A stretch of DNA of 64,000 nucleotides. Origin: Cordylochernes scorpioides (Eukaryota; Arthropoda; Arachnida; Pseudoscorpiones; Chernetidae). The position numbers and the translations under genes are program-made. Below, in pieces: positions 1-9,072 of this stretch (within the stretch, counting starts at the first letter, position 1; every line of letters starts with the position of its first letter). Below the pieces are notes generated by a model. The model did no database searches, was not told where the DNA came from, and worked only from the letters and a program-made list of their open reading frames with translations. The DNA lies in NCBI GenBank assembly GCA_030710605.1, contig CP092876.1, forward strand, positions 89,822,906-89,886,905, written 5' to 3'.

Positions 1-8
1 TTGTACAG

Positions 9-84
9 GAGGAGCCTGGTAGAAGAACCCAAAGGTCTGGAATCTCCCATTCCCCCAGCTGCCCTTGCCAGCTTGGCTGGGTGA
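9..84 (+). CDS. Terminal exon (copy 1) of a secreted-peptide gene, rest of gene outside window
   Basis: The window opens with TTGTACAG, a good 3' splice acceptor. The exon then reads, from a phase-2 junction, Arg-Arg-Ser-Leu-Val-Glu-Glu-Pro-Lys-Gly-Leu-Glu-Ser-Pro-Ile-Pro-Pro and stops at TGA (82-84). An AATAAA follows 55 nt after the stop. Two homologous exons occur at 24813 and 25231, all in the same phase, with VEE..LE...IPP conserved. That is good evidence the sequence was under coding constraint. The upstream exons must lie left of position 1, so this is probably the end of a tandem paralogue of the gene beginning at 20351. The product is not recognised by name. Confidence 0.55.
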
Positions 85-138
85 ACTTCGTTTCTTCCTC
101 CAATCTCCAATATATTGTTCTCATTATTTTCTTTATTC

Positions 139-144
139 AATAAA
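139..144 (+). terminator. Polyadenylation signal AATAAA
   Basis: A canonical AATAAA lies 55 nt downstream of the TGA that ends the first exon in the window. The position is normal for a short 3' UTR. Confidence 0.5.
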
Positions 145-350
145 CCTTTATCTAATCATGAACTTTTGGGATTTATTCAACTGTGAACCACAAAAGAAAA
201 TATACATGTCAATTAAACTATATATGCTAATTGAATTGTATTAAATTGAATATTTTATATACATTTTCTTAAATATATTTTTCTGATATTAAATGAATTA
301 ACACAAAGCAATAACGTTATAAGCAATATTCGTTAGAGTATTTAAGCAGG

Positions 351-473
351 AATGTTTATTTTATACATAATACAAACACCTACTGCCCTTACTGCGATGA
401 AAAAAATATATTGGGAGGCCATTCATCGCAGTAAGGACAGTAGAATTTTTGTATTGTGTATGAAATAAGCATT
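351..473. repeat. Palindromic MITE, CTACTGCCCTTACTGC family
   Basis: Two arms of about 50 bp are near-perfect inverted repeats. The left arm starts AATGTTTATTTTATACATAA and the right arm ends TGAAATAAGCATT. They meet around a small AT-rich loop, and both carry the core CTACTG(C/T)CCTTACTGC. There is no coding capacity. Related copies lie at 804-979, 24423-24640 and 51748-51885. Confidence 0.7.
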
Positions 474-803
474 CGTGGTTAAATTTATAATTTTATATTA
501 AATAAATTATTGATATACTTATATGAAGTGAAAGAAAAAGGGAGAACAAAAAATGTATATAAACAATGATAATTAAAAATATTCAGTGACAAAAATGTAT
601 TCATAAATAGGAAATTTTTATGAAGTGTTTCATACACTTCGATATTTTTCATATATCTTTTAAACATATTTTTTGTAAGTTCTTTCCTTACAAATGCACT
701 GGTATGCAACAAGATTAACAAACAAAATTATTTATTTGAAAATGACATAAAGATTATCAATAAAACATCACTATAGTATGATACATTAGCGCGCCATCTG
801 TTA
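474..803. other. Gene-poor AT-rich sequence, diverged paralogue of 25400-25750
   Basis: No coding region is seen. The stretch TTTTGTAAGTTCTTTCCTTA near 670-690 and the following lines recur near 25670-25690 in the same order and orientation. This suggests that the duplication containing the terminal exon extends about 700 bp downstream of it. Confidence 0.4.
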
Positions 804-979
804 TGAAAATTCGAAACTATTATAGAAGCGTATGATTCTTTTAAAAATTAAAAAATATCTACTGCCCTTACTGCAATGTAAATGGGCCCTCCCATTAATT
901 TTTCCATTGCAGTAAGGGCAGTAGTTTTGTTTAATTTTTGAAAGAATCATATGCGTCTATAATAGTTTCGAAATTTCAT
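804..979. repeat. Palindromic MITE, CTACTGCCCTTACTGC family
   Basis: A nearly complete palindrome. The left arm runs from ATGAAAATTCGAAACTATT and the right arm ends AATAGTTTCGAAATTTCAT. The inner ends carry CTACTGCCCTTACTGCAATG and its complement around GGGCCCTCCCATTA. GCGCGCCATCTGTTA lies just outside the left end, as it does for the copies near 24430 and 51765. Confidence 0.75.
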
Positions 980-1096
980 AGTATATAGTAACTTTAATGA
1001 ACTATAATAATTACATATTGAGCTACTTATATGTAAATATACAAATAAATAAAACCCGCTCATAATTGTATGTTTAGTGACCATGTGTTTGTATAA

Positions 1097-1586
1097 TCTA
1101 CTTATATATAAAAGTCAATGCCTGTTTCGCGTTAAACTTAAAAACTACTGAACCAATTGGTAGCAAATTTTGCATGTCGCTTTTTATAAACCTGAGGAAA
1201 ATTTTCGGCTACATTTTGATTAGTAATAAATTAACACGAAGCAATAACGCGCCATCTATACATATAAAATAAAAGGATTTAAAAGCGCGAATGAGGACAG
1301 TAGAAGTTCGTTTTATGTATAAAGGAAAAATTCGCGCTTTTAAATCCTTTTATTTTATTTTGATTAGTATTTTTGGCTATTTATTTTTTCATTTGAAGAA
1401 ATTTTTTACGCGGAGTAAATACGAGGCGAAGTAACAACACCAGGCCAATTAAGCGACCAATAAGCGTTCTGCTTTTTTTTCAGGCTGCTTGCGTACTTTC
1501 TTTTGAATATCTTTTTATACAAGTGTTACTTTTTTTACAAAAGTATTGAGTATTAAAACTCGGGCGAAGCCGGGTCATTCGTCTAG
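1097..1586 (+). mobile_element. Non-autonomous Helitron, apparently complete
   Basis: The element starts TCTACTTATATATAAAAGTC after an A and ends ...GTCTAG before a T. This gives the Helitron rule of a 5' TC, a 3' CTRR and insertion between A and T. An 18-nt hairpin with a 6-bp stem (1558-1575, ACTCGG/CCGGGT with one wobble, loop GCGAAG) lies 7 nt before the CTAG, as expected for a Helitron 3' end. Length is 490 bp with no Rep/helicase ORF. A separate palindrome (1264-1358) sits inside it. Confidence 0.75.
1264..1358. repeat. Palindrome nested inside the Helitron
   Basis: Arms of 29 bp (1264-1292 and 1330-1358) are exact inverted repeats, starting ATAAAATAAAAGGATTTAAA. They surround a loop that includes GGACAGTAG, a piece of the local MITE core. 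It is a foldback insertion inside the Helitron or an element-specific cruciform. Confidence 0.7.
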
Positions 1587-1599
1587 TCGTATATAAATA

Positions 1600-2110
1600 A
1601 GACCGACCATAACCATAATGCATTGGTTAAATTTGCTTCTATTGATGGTGTAACTTGCAGTCTGTTTGTCTTGAAAATGTAAAAATTCAACAACGATATT
1701 CATAAATACATGTCGAATATAGTTGTCCATATACAATCTTGGAGGGAGCTTAGTATCTATTTCTTTTAGAACAATGGTACATCAACAATGGTAATCTCGT
1801 TCATTGTTAAATACAGCGATTATTCCGCTTGAACATCAGAAGCACTCCATGATTAAATCTAATAATTATGGCTTTTTCAATGCGATTATGAAAAATAGTG
1901 AATTCGAAATACAATTTTTAATCATAAAACCCCACTATAGGTTAAGAAAAAAAGCATCTCCTTATCGTGCAACCTCATCCCAGTACAATATTACATTTGT
2001 ACTATTTTTCCCACTATAAGTATTTTCTGAATATATTATTCTAATTTTTTATACAATCGTTATAGGGACGTGCAAGTGAAAGATCAGAAATGATGACAAA
2101 TGGTGGAGTT
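1600..2110. repeat. Degenerate copy of a dispersed repeat (LINE tail family)
   Basis: The order ATAATGCATTGG, TTTTAGAACAATGG, TGTTAAATACAGCGATT, then GGACGT...AAAGA(T)C(C/A)...GAAATG(A/G)TGACAAATGG matches 31980-32420 and 50811-51060. In the better-preserved copies this sequence is the untranslated 3' tail next to a LINE C-terminal coding segment on the minus strand. Confidence 0.5.
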
Positions 2111-2345
2111 TCATTATTAAAAGTAGACAATAAGTAGGAGGCGCGAGGTGGAGGAAACTGTCAGAGTTGTTATCCCCGTCAACATCACGACAGTTAAGGC
2201 TTGTTCCTCCTTGTTGACGGGGGTTGAATGATCCTCCCTTCGTTCTCCATAATGCACAAAGAAAAGATATGAGTGTTATACTTGGTGATCCCACGTGACA
2301 TTTTAATCATCCTTGACACAACAGAGGTGATGAAAAACATTAAAA

Positions 2346-2525
2346 TAAATTGATAAAAAGGCATATCTTTATCATGCAACTGAAAGTTGCTGATGGCTTG
2401 CGTCATCTATCGGAATAAATACCATCTATTCATTGATTTTTAATTGATGATATTTATTCCGATAGATGGCGCAAACCATCAGCAACTTTCAGTTGCATGA
2501 TAAGAAGATGCCTTTTTATTAATTT
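2346..2525. repeat. 180-bp foldback (MITE-like) element
   Basis: Arms of roughly 80 bp are inverted repeats. The left has GGCATATCTTTATCATGCAAC and CTGAAAGTTGCTGATGG, and the right has their complements ending AAGATGCCTTTTTATTAATTTA. The central loop is AT-rich. The inner arm ends contain ATCTATCGG and CCGATAGATGGCGC. Weaker relatives with the same GCAACTGAAAGTTGCT core occur at 17480-17612 and 57806-57930. Confidence 0.75.
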
Positions 2526-3098
2526 ATGAACCTTATCCCAGTACAATGGCTTATTTGTACTATCTTTTCACATTATATTTAACATCATAAAAGGTATTTT
2601 AGTCTTTGGAATTTGACCTGCTTTTTAAAAATGAAAATGTATGTGGCATACTTAAATAATTGTAATCATCTTTGGCCCGAATGTCAACATCTGCTTCTAC
2701 CTAGAGGACAGAAAACCACCCAAGGAAATCAGATTTTAGGCTAGGTTTCACCAACAGGACAAGAAGGTAACTCCTGTTCAAGATGTCGTAAACCCACTAC
2801 AGATCCGAAGAGAAGACATCGTGTAATGTCGCGCTGCTTAAGTGACTTTGTTGGACATTCGCGCATTTTTCCAGAAGGATGACCATCCCGGAAAGTCAAA
2901 AGTTTCACAATCGGATACAAGGTTTGGCAGAAAACGGCACAGACGACCTATGAGCAGGCCACTGAAGACCCTGTAGTAGGTCATTGGGAAACTGATTGGA
3001 GCAAAATCCTGTAGACTCAGACCACCGTGCGAATTCAGCAACAGGATGACCTTGCTGCGTCTTGAAGATAGCGGCAAGGCCTCGCAGAGTTGAGAAGC

Positions 3099-3518
3099 CT
3101 CGAAGAATTGCCAAAGAATTTCGGAAAGAAATCTTCAAAGGCGTTGATCAACTCGCAAGGGAATCCATCCCATCCCGAGGAACGGCTAATTAACAATCGG
3201 TGGATGAGTACTGCTATATCGTCGCGGAATATGCCGGAGTTTCAACCGAGCTGTAGCCTGGGATAAACGACAGCTCAAGCATTCTAGAAGGAAGCATCTT
3301 AGCTGACCCTCGAAGAATTGCCAAAGAATTTCGGAAAGAAATCTTCAAAGGCGTTGATCAACTCGCAAGGGAATCCATACCATCCCGAGGCACGGCTAAT
3401 TAACAATCGGTGGATGAGTACTGCTATATCGTCGCGGAATATGCCGGAGTTTCAACCGAGCTGTAGCCTGGGATAAACGACAGCTCAAGCATTCTAGAAG
3501 GAAGCATCTTAGCTGACC
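3099..3518. repeat. Tandem duplication, 2 x 210 bp, nearly identical
   Basis: Positions 3099-3308 and 3309-3518 repeat with an exact 210-bp offset. I see only two substitutions (near 3169 and 3181 versus their partners). 210 bp is a multiple of three, so any frame crossing it would be preserved. The duplication must be recent relative to its decayed surroundings. Confidence 0.85.
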
Positions 3519-3539
3519 CCGGAGATGAAGTTGCAGTCC

Positions 3540-3851
3540 TCAATGTAGGTCGAAGAAGAGCGACTTCTGGCTCGGAGCGGGCAATATCGTGCATGAGAAC
3601 GTCCATCTGTTTATGTGCCATGTGATCCGAACCTGCGTAGGTGGATCCTCGCTGCTCGAGAGAAAGATTTCGTGATGTTTGCCCTCAGTAGATCGACGCC
3701 CGTGGCAGACATAATTTTTACAAATGGTAGGATCGTCTTGGGATGCTACTTCGAATTCCATTGTTAACTTCTTGGCATATACTCGTGCTTTAATCACATC
3801 TTTATTTGTAATCCTGCCCAATTTGAAACCCTGAATTTGGAGCGTAAACAT
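3540..3851 (-). CDS. Unrecognised 103-codon reading frame, possibly a gene remnant
   Basis: On the minus strand an ATG at 3851 opens a frame rich in polar residues, with a Cys-Lys-Asn-Tyr-Val-Cys-His segment. The surrounding 2700-3860 block has higher GC content than its flanks, as coding-derived sequence would. I cannot assign a family and see no splice signals that clearly extend it. It may be the relic of a host exon or of an unrecognised transposon. Confidence 0.2.
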   Translation of the reverse strand: MFTLQIQGFKLGRITNKDVIKARVYAKKLTMEFEVASQDDPTICKNYVCHGRRSTEGKHHEIFLSSSEDPPTQVRITWHINRWTFSCTILPAPSQKSLFFDLH

Positions 3852-4084
3852 GGTGTTTACTACATGATTTTCCTAATGATATAATTAATGGTAAGACAAA
3901 AGAATATATTTAAATTGCAGTTGTAACTCATTTAAGCAATACCTATTGAGAATTGAAGTTTAATACATTATATATGTGTAGAGTAGATAATGTGATAATT
4001 CGCATATGTTTCAAAAGGTTACCCTAATTAACAGTTAAAAAGGAAACGCTAAATATGCAATTAAGAAATGGGGTTCGTTCGTAA

Positions 4085-4410
4085 GTTTAAAAGTGCATGC
4101 ACCAACAGTTTGACGACGTTTGTAGCAGTATGGACTGTCATTTCGGCGACCATATCTTCGAATACCCTTGAATCTACATCACAGACGGGGCGCTCTTAAT
4201 GTTGTGATCAACGACGAACCTGGTCGCAGATTTCGCTTGACGTCGTGTTTTCAGACAAATCTAGGTTCTGCTTGCAGCACCATGATGGCCGTGTTAAGCG
4301 AGCCATCGTGAAGAAGCCACATTGCCAGCGTGCATTCGACATCGTCACACTGGCCTATCACATGAAGTGATGGTTTGGGCTGATATTGGATTTACGTCAC
4401 GGTCACTCCT
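4085..4410 (+). pseudogene. Tc1-like transposase fragment
   Basis: Around 4245-4400 the plus strand encodes Val-Phe-Ser-Asp-Lys-Ser-Arg-Phe-Cys-Leu-Gln-His-His-Asp-Gly-Arg-Val. After a frame change and an in-frame stop comes a VMVW-like stretch (Trp-Ala-Asp-Ile-Gly). This is the Tc1/pogo DDE core around the second catalytic Asp, where the usual motif is SDESRF. Neither terminal inverted repeats nor the N- and C-terminal parts are seen, so this is a dead internal fragment. Confidence 0.6.
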
Positions 4411-4929
4411 TGTTCCAAATTCCCAATTCCAAATTGTTCCATTTTTAACAGTTCCCTTTGCATTTTTAATGTGTTGAGGTGCGTGGCAGTACTTTTTATT
4501 CGTGGCCTGGGAAACTGCCGGTATTGTACGAACTTTTTTACCTACAAAAAAATGTTTGGCTGCTCTCTCTGTTTATTTAAATCAATATATATATATTTGT
4601 TATTTTAATAATTATGCATTATATATATTATTAATGCATCCAAAATATTAATTGAATAATTTTGGTAACCCCCTCTTTTTTATATATATCCAATATCTGT
4701 AGATATATACAAGTGTATAATCAAAAAAAAATATCTCTCTCCTAAATAATAATATTCAAACACAAATATTGACTTTAAAAAATTGATGAATCCTACATTT
4801 ATGTTTTGACGAATGTTCAAGATATCATGGTGAATGTCAGATACTTCAAATAATGTGACAATCAATTTTAAACTGACATAATTAATAGACAAATAAAGTT
4901 CATTTTTTAATTGATTCAAAAATCATAAA

Positions 4930-5640
4930 GGGATATCAGCCGAAGACATTGTGAATACCGCCTATTCTGACCTTCCAATTCAACGTCGCAGATTGCAACA
5001 GCCATCATGAAATTAAATGCAAGCGCCCTGTCGCTACGTTATATTGTTAAGATGGTGTGTAAGCAGACGATCTCTATTTCTGGACTTGTATTCAGTTCCA
5101 CAAGTGTGGAGCAGCTGGAATAATTTGCATATCAAGGGTGATAGAAGTATCGGCCACATTTGAATATCCTTTGTGCTGAACGCTGAATATAAATCTCTAT
5201 TGTACTCATTCTACCGCACTTACTTCACAAGAAGACGCAGACAGTGTCACAAAGCGGATATTCAGGCGTATAGCAGTGTGCTTGGAGGCAGTGCTCTCAG
5301 GTCGGCAGAAAGTGTCCTGAAGTGTGCTCAGGCCAGGCGTGGACTGAATGGAGCGGAACGCTATGTGGGATTGCTACGAGACCCCACTGAATCGACAGTC
5401 CAGTGATGAAGAGTGGCGTCTGAGATGCCAGTTAGAGAAGCGATTCTTCTAACTATGTTCGAATGCCTGAAGTAGTGGAAGACGGCGCCAAGGATCTTTC
5501 TAATGACGTACATTGGCACCAAATATTCTTTAGTAATTCCTTCCACTACAGACCACTGTAATAAAGCGCAAACTTTGCTGCGCCCAGATGTCATCTTTGG
5601 ACCATCCTGACTATAGAGAGAACACAAACGGCGTATTGAA
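4930..5640. other. No recognisable gene; moderately GC-rich segment
   Basis: Short open frames exist on both strands (5173-5406 plus, 5361-5627 minus), but they overlap each other and resemble nothing I know. Text such as GCTGAATATAAATCTC followed by GTACTCATTCTACCGC has the look of a retrotransposon LTR or 3' end, without a partner in the window. Confidence 0.25.
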
Positions 5641-5860
5641 ACGATTTAACCAAATAATAAAATTTACCATTTTCCTAATTTCTCTATGTGAGTTAGTGTA
5701 GTTCAATATTTATATTTAGAATTTCACGCCATAACCGTTGTCCTCTCTCCAATATCATAATTCGCCACTCTGTAAGCTATTCAAACACCTTTGTTCCTCT
5801 AATAAAAGACCACCTACAGTAGCGACCATCTTTTTACCTCCAATGAAACCTACCACCCTC

Positions 5861-6150
5861 CCTCTCTTTCACCCTATATAATCTTATATGGACATTGAAA
5901 TAAAGTAGTTTCAATCTCTCTCTCTCTCTTTCCGCGATGGGCCCCACCAATGAAGACTGTATATATTTTATATATATGTATATTTACCAATTATTTTTAT
6001 CTATTTATATCTATTCATTCATATATTTATCATTATATAATCATATTTATTCATATTTATGTTTTATATATATTTAACCTTATATAACCTCATATGGACA
6101 TTGAAATAAAGTAGTTTCGATCTCAATCTCTCTCTCTCTCTCTCTGAATG
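5861..6150. repeat. Two related poly(A)-signal/CT-repeat units
   Basis: The string TATGGACATTGAAATAAAGT followed by AGTTTC(A/G)ATCT occurs near 5888 and again near 6090. Both are followed by (TC)n microsatellites (about 5915-5932 and 6128-6147). The AATAAA in each suggests LTR or transcript ends duplicated with their tails. Confidence 0.5.
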
Positions 6151-6159
6151 GCTAATTTT

Positions 6160-6540
6160 GTACATTAAAATTCCATCTCTAGGAAACCACTTTTTACTTA
6201 CAATAAGAGAATACCTCAAAAGAATGACACATTTATATTCAAAAAGAGAATATCTCCAGGAGCAAACATCTTTATACCTCTAATAAGAGACCACATTCAG
6301 GAGAAACAATCGCTGTATCTCCAATACATACCCGCCTCTAGGACAAACCACATTTTGTAATTGCAATAAGAAACTCCTTTTTAAACTTCGTGTCTTTGTT
6401 CTTTGTGTTTGTTATAAATATTGTGGTCAATTTATAATTCCAGATACGTAGTTTTTTATATTGTACAATCGATTAAATCTGCAACCATTGTTCTAAAACT
6501 TCAACCAGTCCTAAGTATTAATACCTTTTTGTCTTATTAA
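6160..6540. other. AT-rich sequence, nothing recognised
   Basis: No long reading frame, inverted repeat or splice-bounded exon could be supported here. Confidence 0.3.
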
Positions 6541-6543
6541 TAA

Positions 6544-6620
6544 TTAGAAGAATGACCCGGCTTCGCCCGAGAAATCCCCCGAGTGAAGTATCCTTCATAC
6601 TGAAAGTACATCATTAATAA
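6544..6620 (-). mobile_element. Helitron 3' end fragment
   Basis: Read on the minus strand, CTCGGGCGAAGCCGGGTCAT is followed by TCTTCTAA and then T. This is the same hairpin and CTRR end as the complete Helitron at 1097-1586. The 5' end is not found to the right, so this is a terminal fragment in the opposite orientation. Confidence 0.55.
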
Positions 6621-6639
6621 ATAGTAGAAATGCCAGAGA

Positions 6640-7690
6640 ATAGCAATACAGAAGAAACACATAAACTACAGGAAAAAAGTGTGTAATGGCAAAAATTGCA
6701 TTATATTAGTGCTTAGGTATTTGATTTAATTATGTTTTGCAATCCATTTAGCTGTTTCAAAATTAGTATAGTTTAAATAGACGGCAGCTTTTCCACCAAA
6801 CCCCCATTAACCTTTGAAATTGCCTGAGTTGAGTGACTGACTGTAAAGAATCCTGACTGCGATGCCCATCTTCTCAGTAAGAATGAAATAATAGGTTTAT
6901 AAAAAAATTTAATCCAAAATACTGGCATGTAAATATTTTTCTGTAAAAAAATAAAGAGCATATGGAAATATTAGGCAAACATATGTGTTCGCTAATGATT
7001 GCGACTGCATTTTAAACGATATTTAAAAAGAGATTTAAACAAATAAAGGCCAGAACAAAAATTAATAAAAAATATGAAATCCATTATTTACATACATTCA
7101 CAAAAGCAAACGATGACAGAATTGATTTATGACTCTAATACTTTTATATAAAATTTCAAATTGAAAAAAATAAAGTCCTTTGGAATACAATATTTTCGAA
7201 AAATCATTCATTGTGAAAAAATGTTCTTTAAGATAATTTATAAATCTAGCTTTTAGGTATTTTACGTCCTTTTTTACAAACACAGAACATTCTCTAAACA
7301 TCTCTAAAAAAACGAAAATTAAAATGTACATATTTGCATAAATGATAAAACGGATTGTTTTTAAATTTTCTTTTAAACAAGAATCTATAATTCTAGTTGT
7401 GTATGAATACATATAAATACAATATGATAGCTTGAAAGTGATTGATATTTGCTATTTCTGAGAATTGAGGGATAAAACTATATACTATTATTTATACAAT
7501 TAATAGATTGAAATATATTATACGTTGTTGTTTACTGTGTATATTGGAGTAATGAATGGTAGGTTCTAGAAGGTTAAAATAATGGCCAGTGTTTGGTCAT
7601 GAACAGGGGATATATTGCAATGGTTTATTGTGTTTCTGATATGTTCATGAACAGGTAATTTTTATATCCAATATATGTAGATATATATAA
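6640..7690. other. AT-rich stretch with no supportable gene
   Basis: Only low-complexity antisense-type open frames occur (for example 7098-7412 minus, rich in Phe, Ile and Leu). They lack any motif and track the base composition. I see no RNA gene. Confidence 0.3.
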
Positions 7691-7698
7691 TCAGTTTA

Positions 7699-7930
7699 CA
7701 GGGTGATCCAAAAGTCTCGCACTATTTTAAAAATTAATAAATCCGCGAATATTTGCGCTAGAGCAATGCGGTAAACACCATTGTGTTCAGGATGCAATGG
7801 GATTTTTTATGGCAAATAATGAAAAATTCGAAATTGATTTTAGTTACAATTTTATTCGCCAGATGGCGCTCTACCAGAATCAGATATTCAGTGGCCAAAT
7901 TGTTTGATAAATTGAAAAATATAACTGATC
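7699..7930 (+). mobile_element. Mariner-like element, left-end fragment
   Basis: The sequence begins CAGGGTGATCCAAAAGTCTC, the style of terminal repeat carried by many mariner-like elements. It continues through an untranslated leader containing CGCCAGATGGCGCTC. No transposase core or right-hand repeat follows, so this is an end fragment only. Confidence 0.45.
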
Positions 7931-8229
7931 GACACGTATTTTTCCTTTTTGAATACCAGGAAAGAACCCTAATAATATCAAATAACAAATTAATAAAACA
8001 CCACTTCGCCAAAAGTAGAAGAATTGGTTGACGATTTTTAAATACAATCAGAGATATATAAAATAGGTAAATGCAAATTAAAACATGTAGCAAAAAAATT
8101 TGATATTTTAGATACGGTTTGTTTTCGAAGATAATGAATTTCAAATGTTTTTAATTCAACTCTCTCTCAGTATCGATTATATTTATTTTAATTCATTTGA
8201 AAAATACGTATCTATCTCTGATAATTTAT

Positions 8230-9072
8230 TTTACTCTGAAATGCCGTTGTTGTTGTCGTGTCCAATAAAGAGCCTCAGATGTCTCCATGCATCTCCATCA
8301 CAGCAACAGCAATGTCCACTATCTTGGGTGTATAAATCTGCTGCTCTGGTCTATGTCAATTTTCTGCAAGGCTGCGGCCATTGCTGTGTATGAGAATATG
8401 TATGTAGGTGTTAGTTCCACCCCAGGACAGTTGTTGCATGTCCTATAGGTTCTTGTGCCATCTGGATGTATTGTCATTCCTTTATATTGTTTTGTTCTAA
8501 GTCTTGTTATAGTTTTTGTCATTTTACACTCAGAGTTTATTTCGCATTTTAATCTTTTCTTATTTTTTGTTTAATTATCTTGTATTTTGACAAAGCATCA
8601 GCCACAAATAATGACATTTGTTCTTTCCTTTGGCTACACTTTATGGCTTCCTTTGCCAATTCAAATGCCATTTCATTACCCCCGATCCCAATATGGGCAG
8701 GAATCCATTATAGAATGCAGTTCTTCTCCAATTGTTCCAGTTGGGTAAGTAACGAGTGTATTTTCTGTGTGATTTTAGTATTGCCCTTCTTAATTGCTTC
8801 TAGAGCGGATATGAAGTCGCTGTATATTAAAATTCCTTCTGATTTATGCAGGGATGGTTGGTTAAGGCATACATCAAGGGCGTTCCAGATAGCTGTCAGT
8901 TCACAAGTGAAGTTTGACGAAATCTGTCTTTCTCCTTCTTTGATTTTGATGTATGTTCCATCTTGCAGTATTATGTTAATTCCGTCCCCTCCGTTACTCA
9001 GGGTAAGGTCTGAAGATCCATCTGTATATGCTGTTAAAGAGGGTGGCCTGGCATTTTTAACTATGAGGACTT
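8230..9072 (-). pseudogene. LINE fragment: RNase H domain and C-terminal Cys/His segment
   Basis: On the minus strand, from about 9070 leftward, the frame reads Tyr-Thr-Asp-Gly-Ser (first RNase H Asp) and Cys-Glu-Leu-Thr-Ala-Ile-Trp (catalytic Glu). Next come Ile-Tyr-Ser-Asp (second Asp) and Trp-Ile-Pro-Ala-His. A stop codon (TAG/TAA type) replaces the residue just before that WIPAH. Downstream, after another break, the 8319-8522 frame gives the C-terminal RTYRTCNNCPG segment; the His expected in its Cys/His motif is Tyr. The same tail is found at 50811-51700. It is a 5'-truncated, dead copy. The reverse transcriptase is absent. Confidence 0.7.

Noticed and set aside
4680..4919. 79-codon minus-strand frame
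   Set aside because: Low-complexity AT-driven open frame with no domain or context.
7758..8144. 128-codon minus-strand open frame rich in Leu, Ile and Phe, membrane-protein-like
   Set aside because: It lies antisense to a mariner end fragment in AT-rich DNA, has no recognisable domain and no splice or poly(A) context; its hydrophobicity follows base composition.
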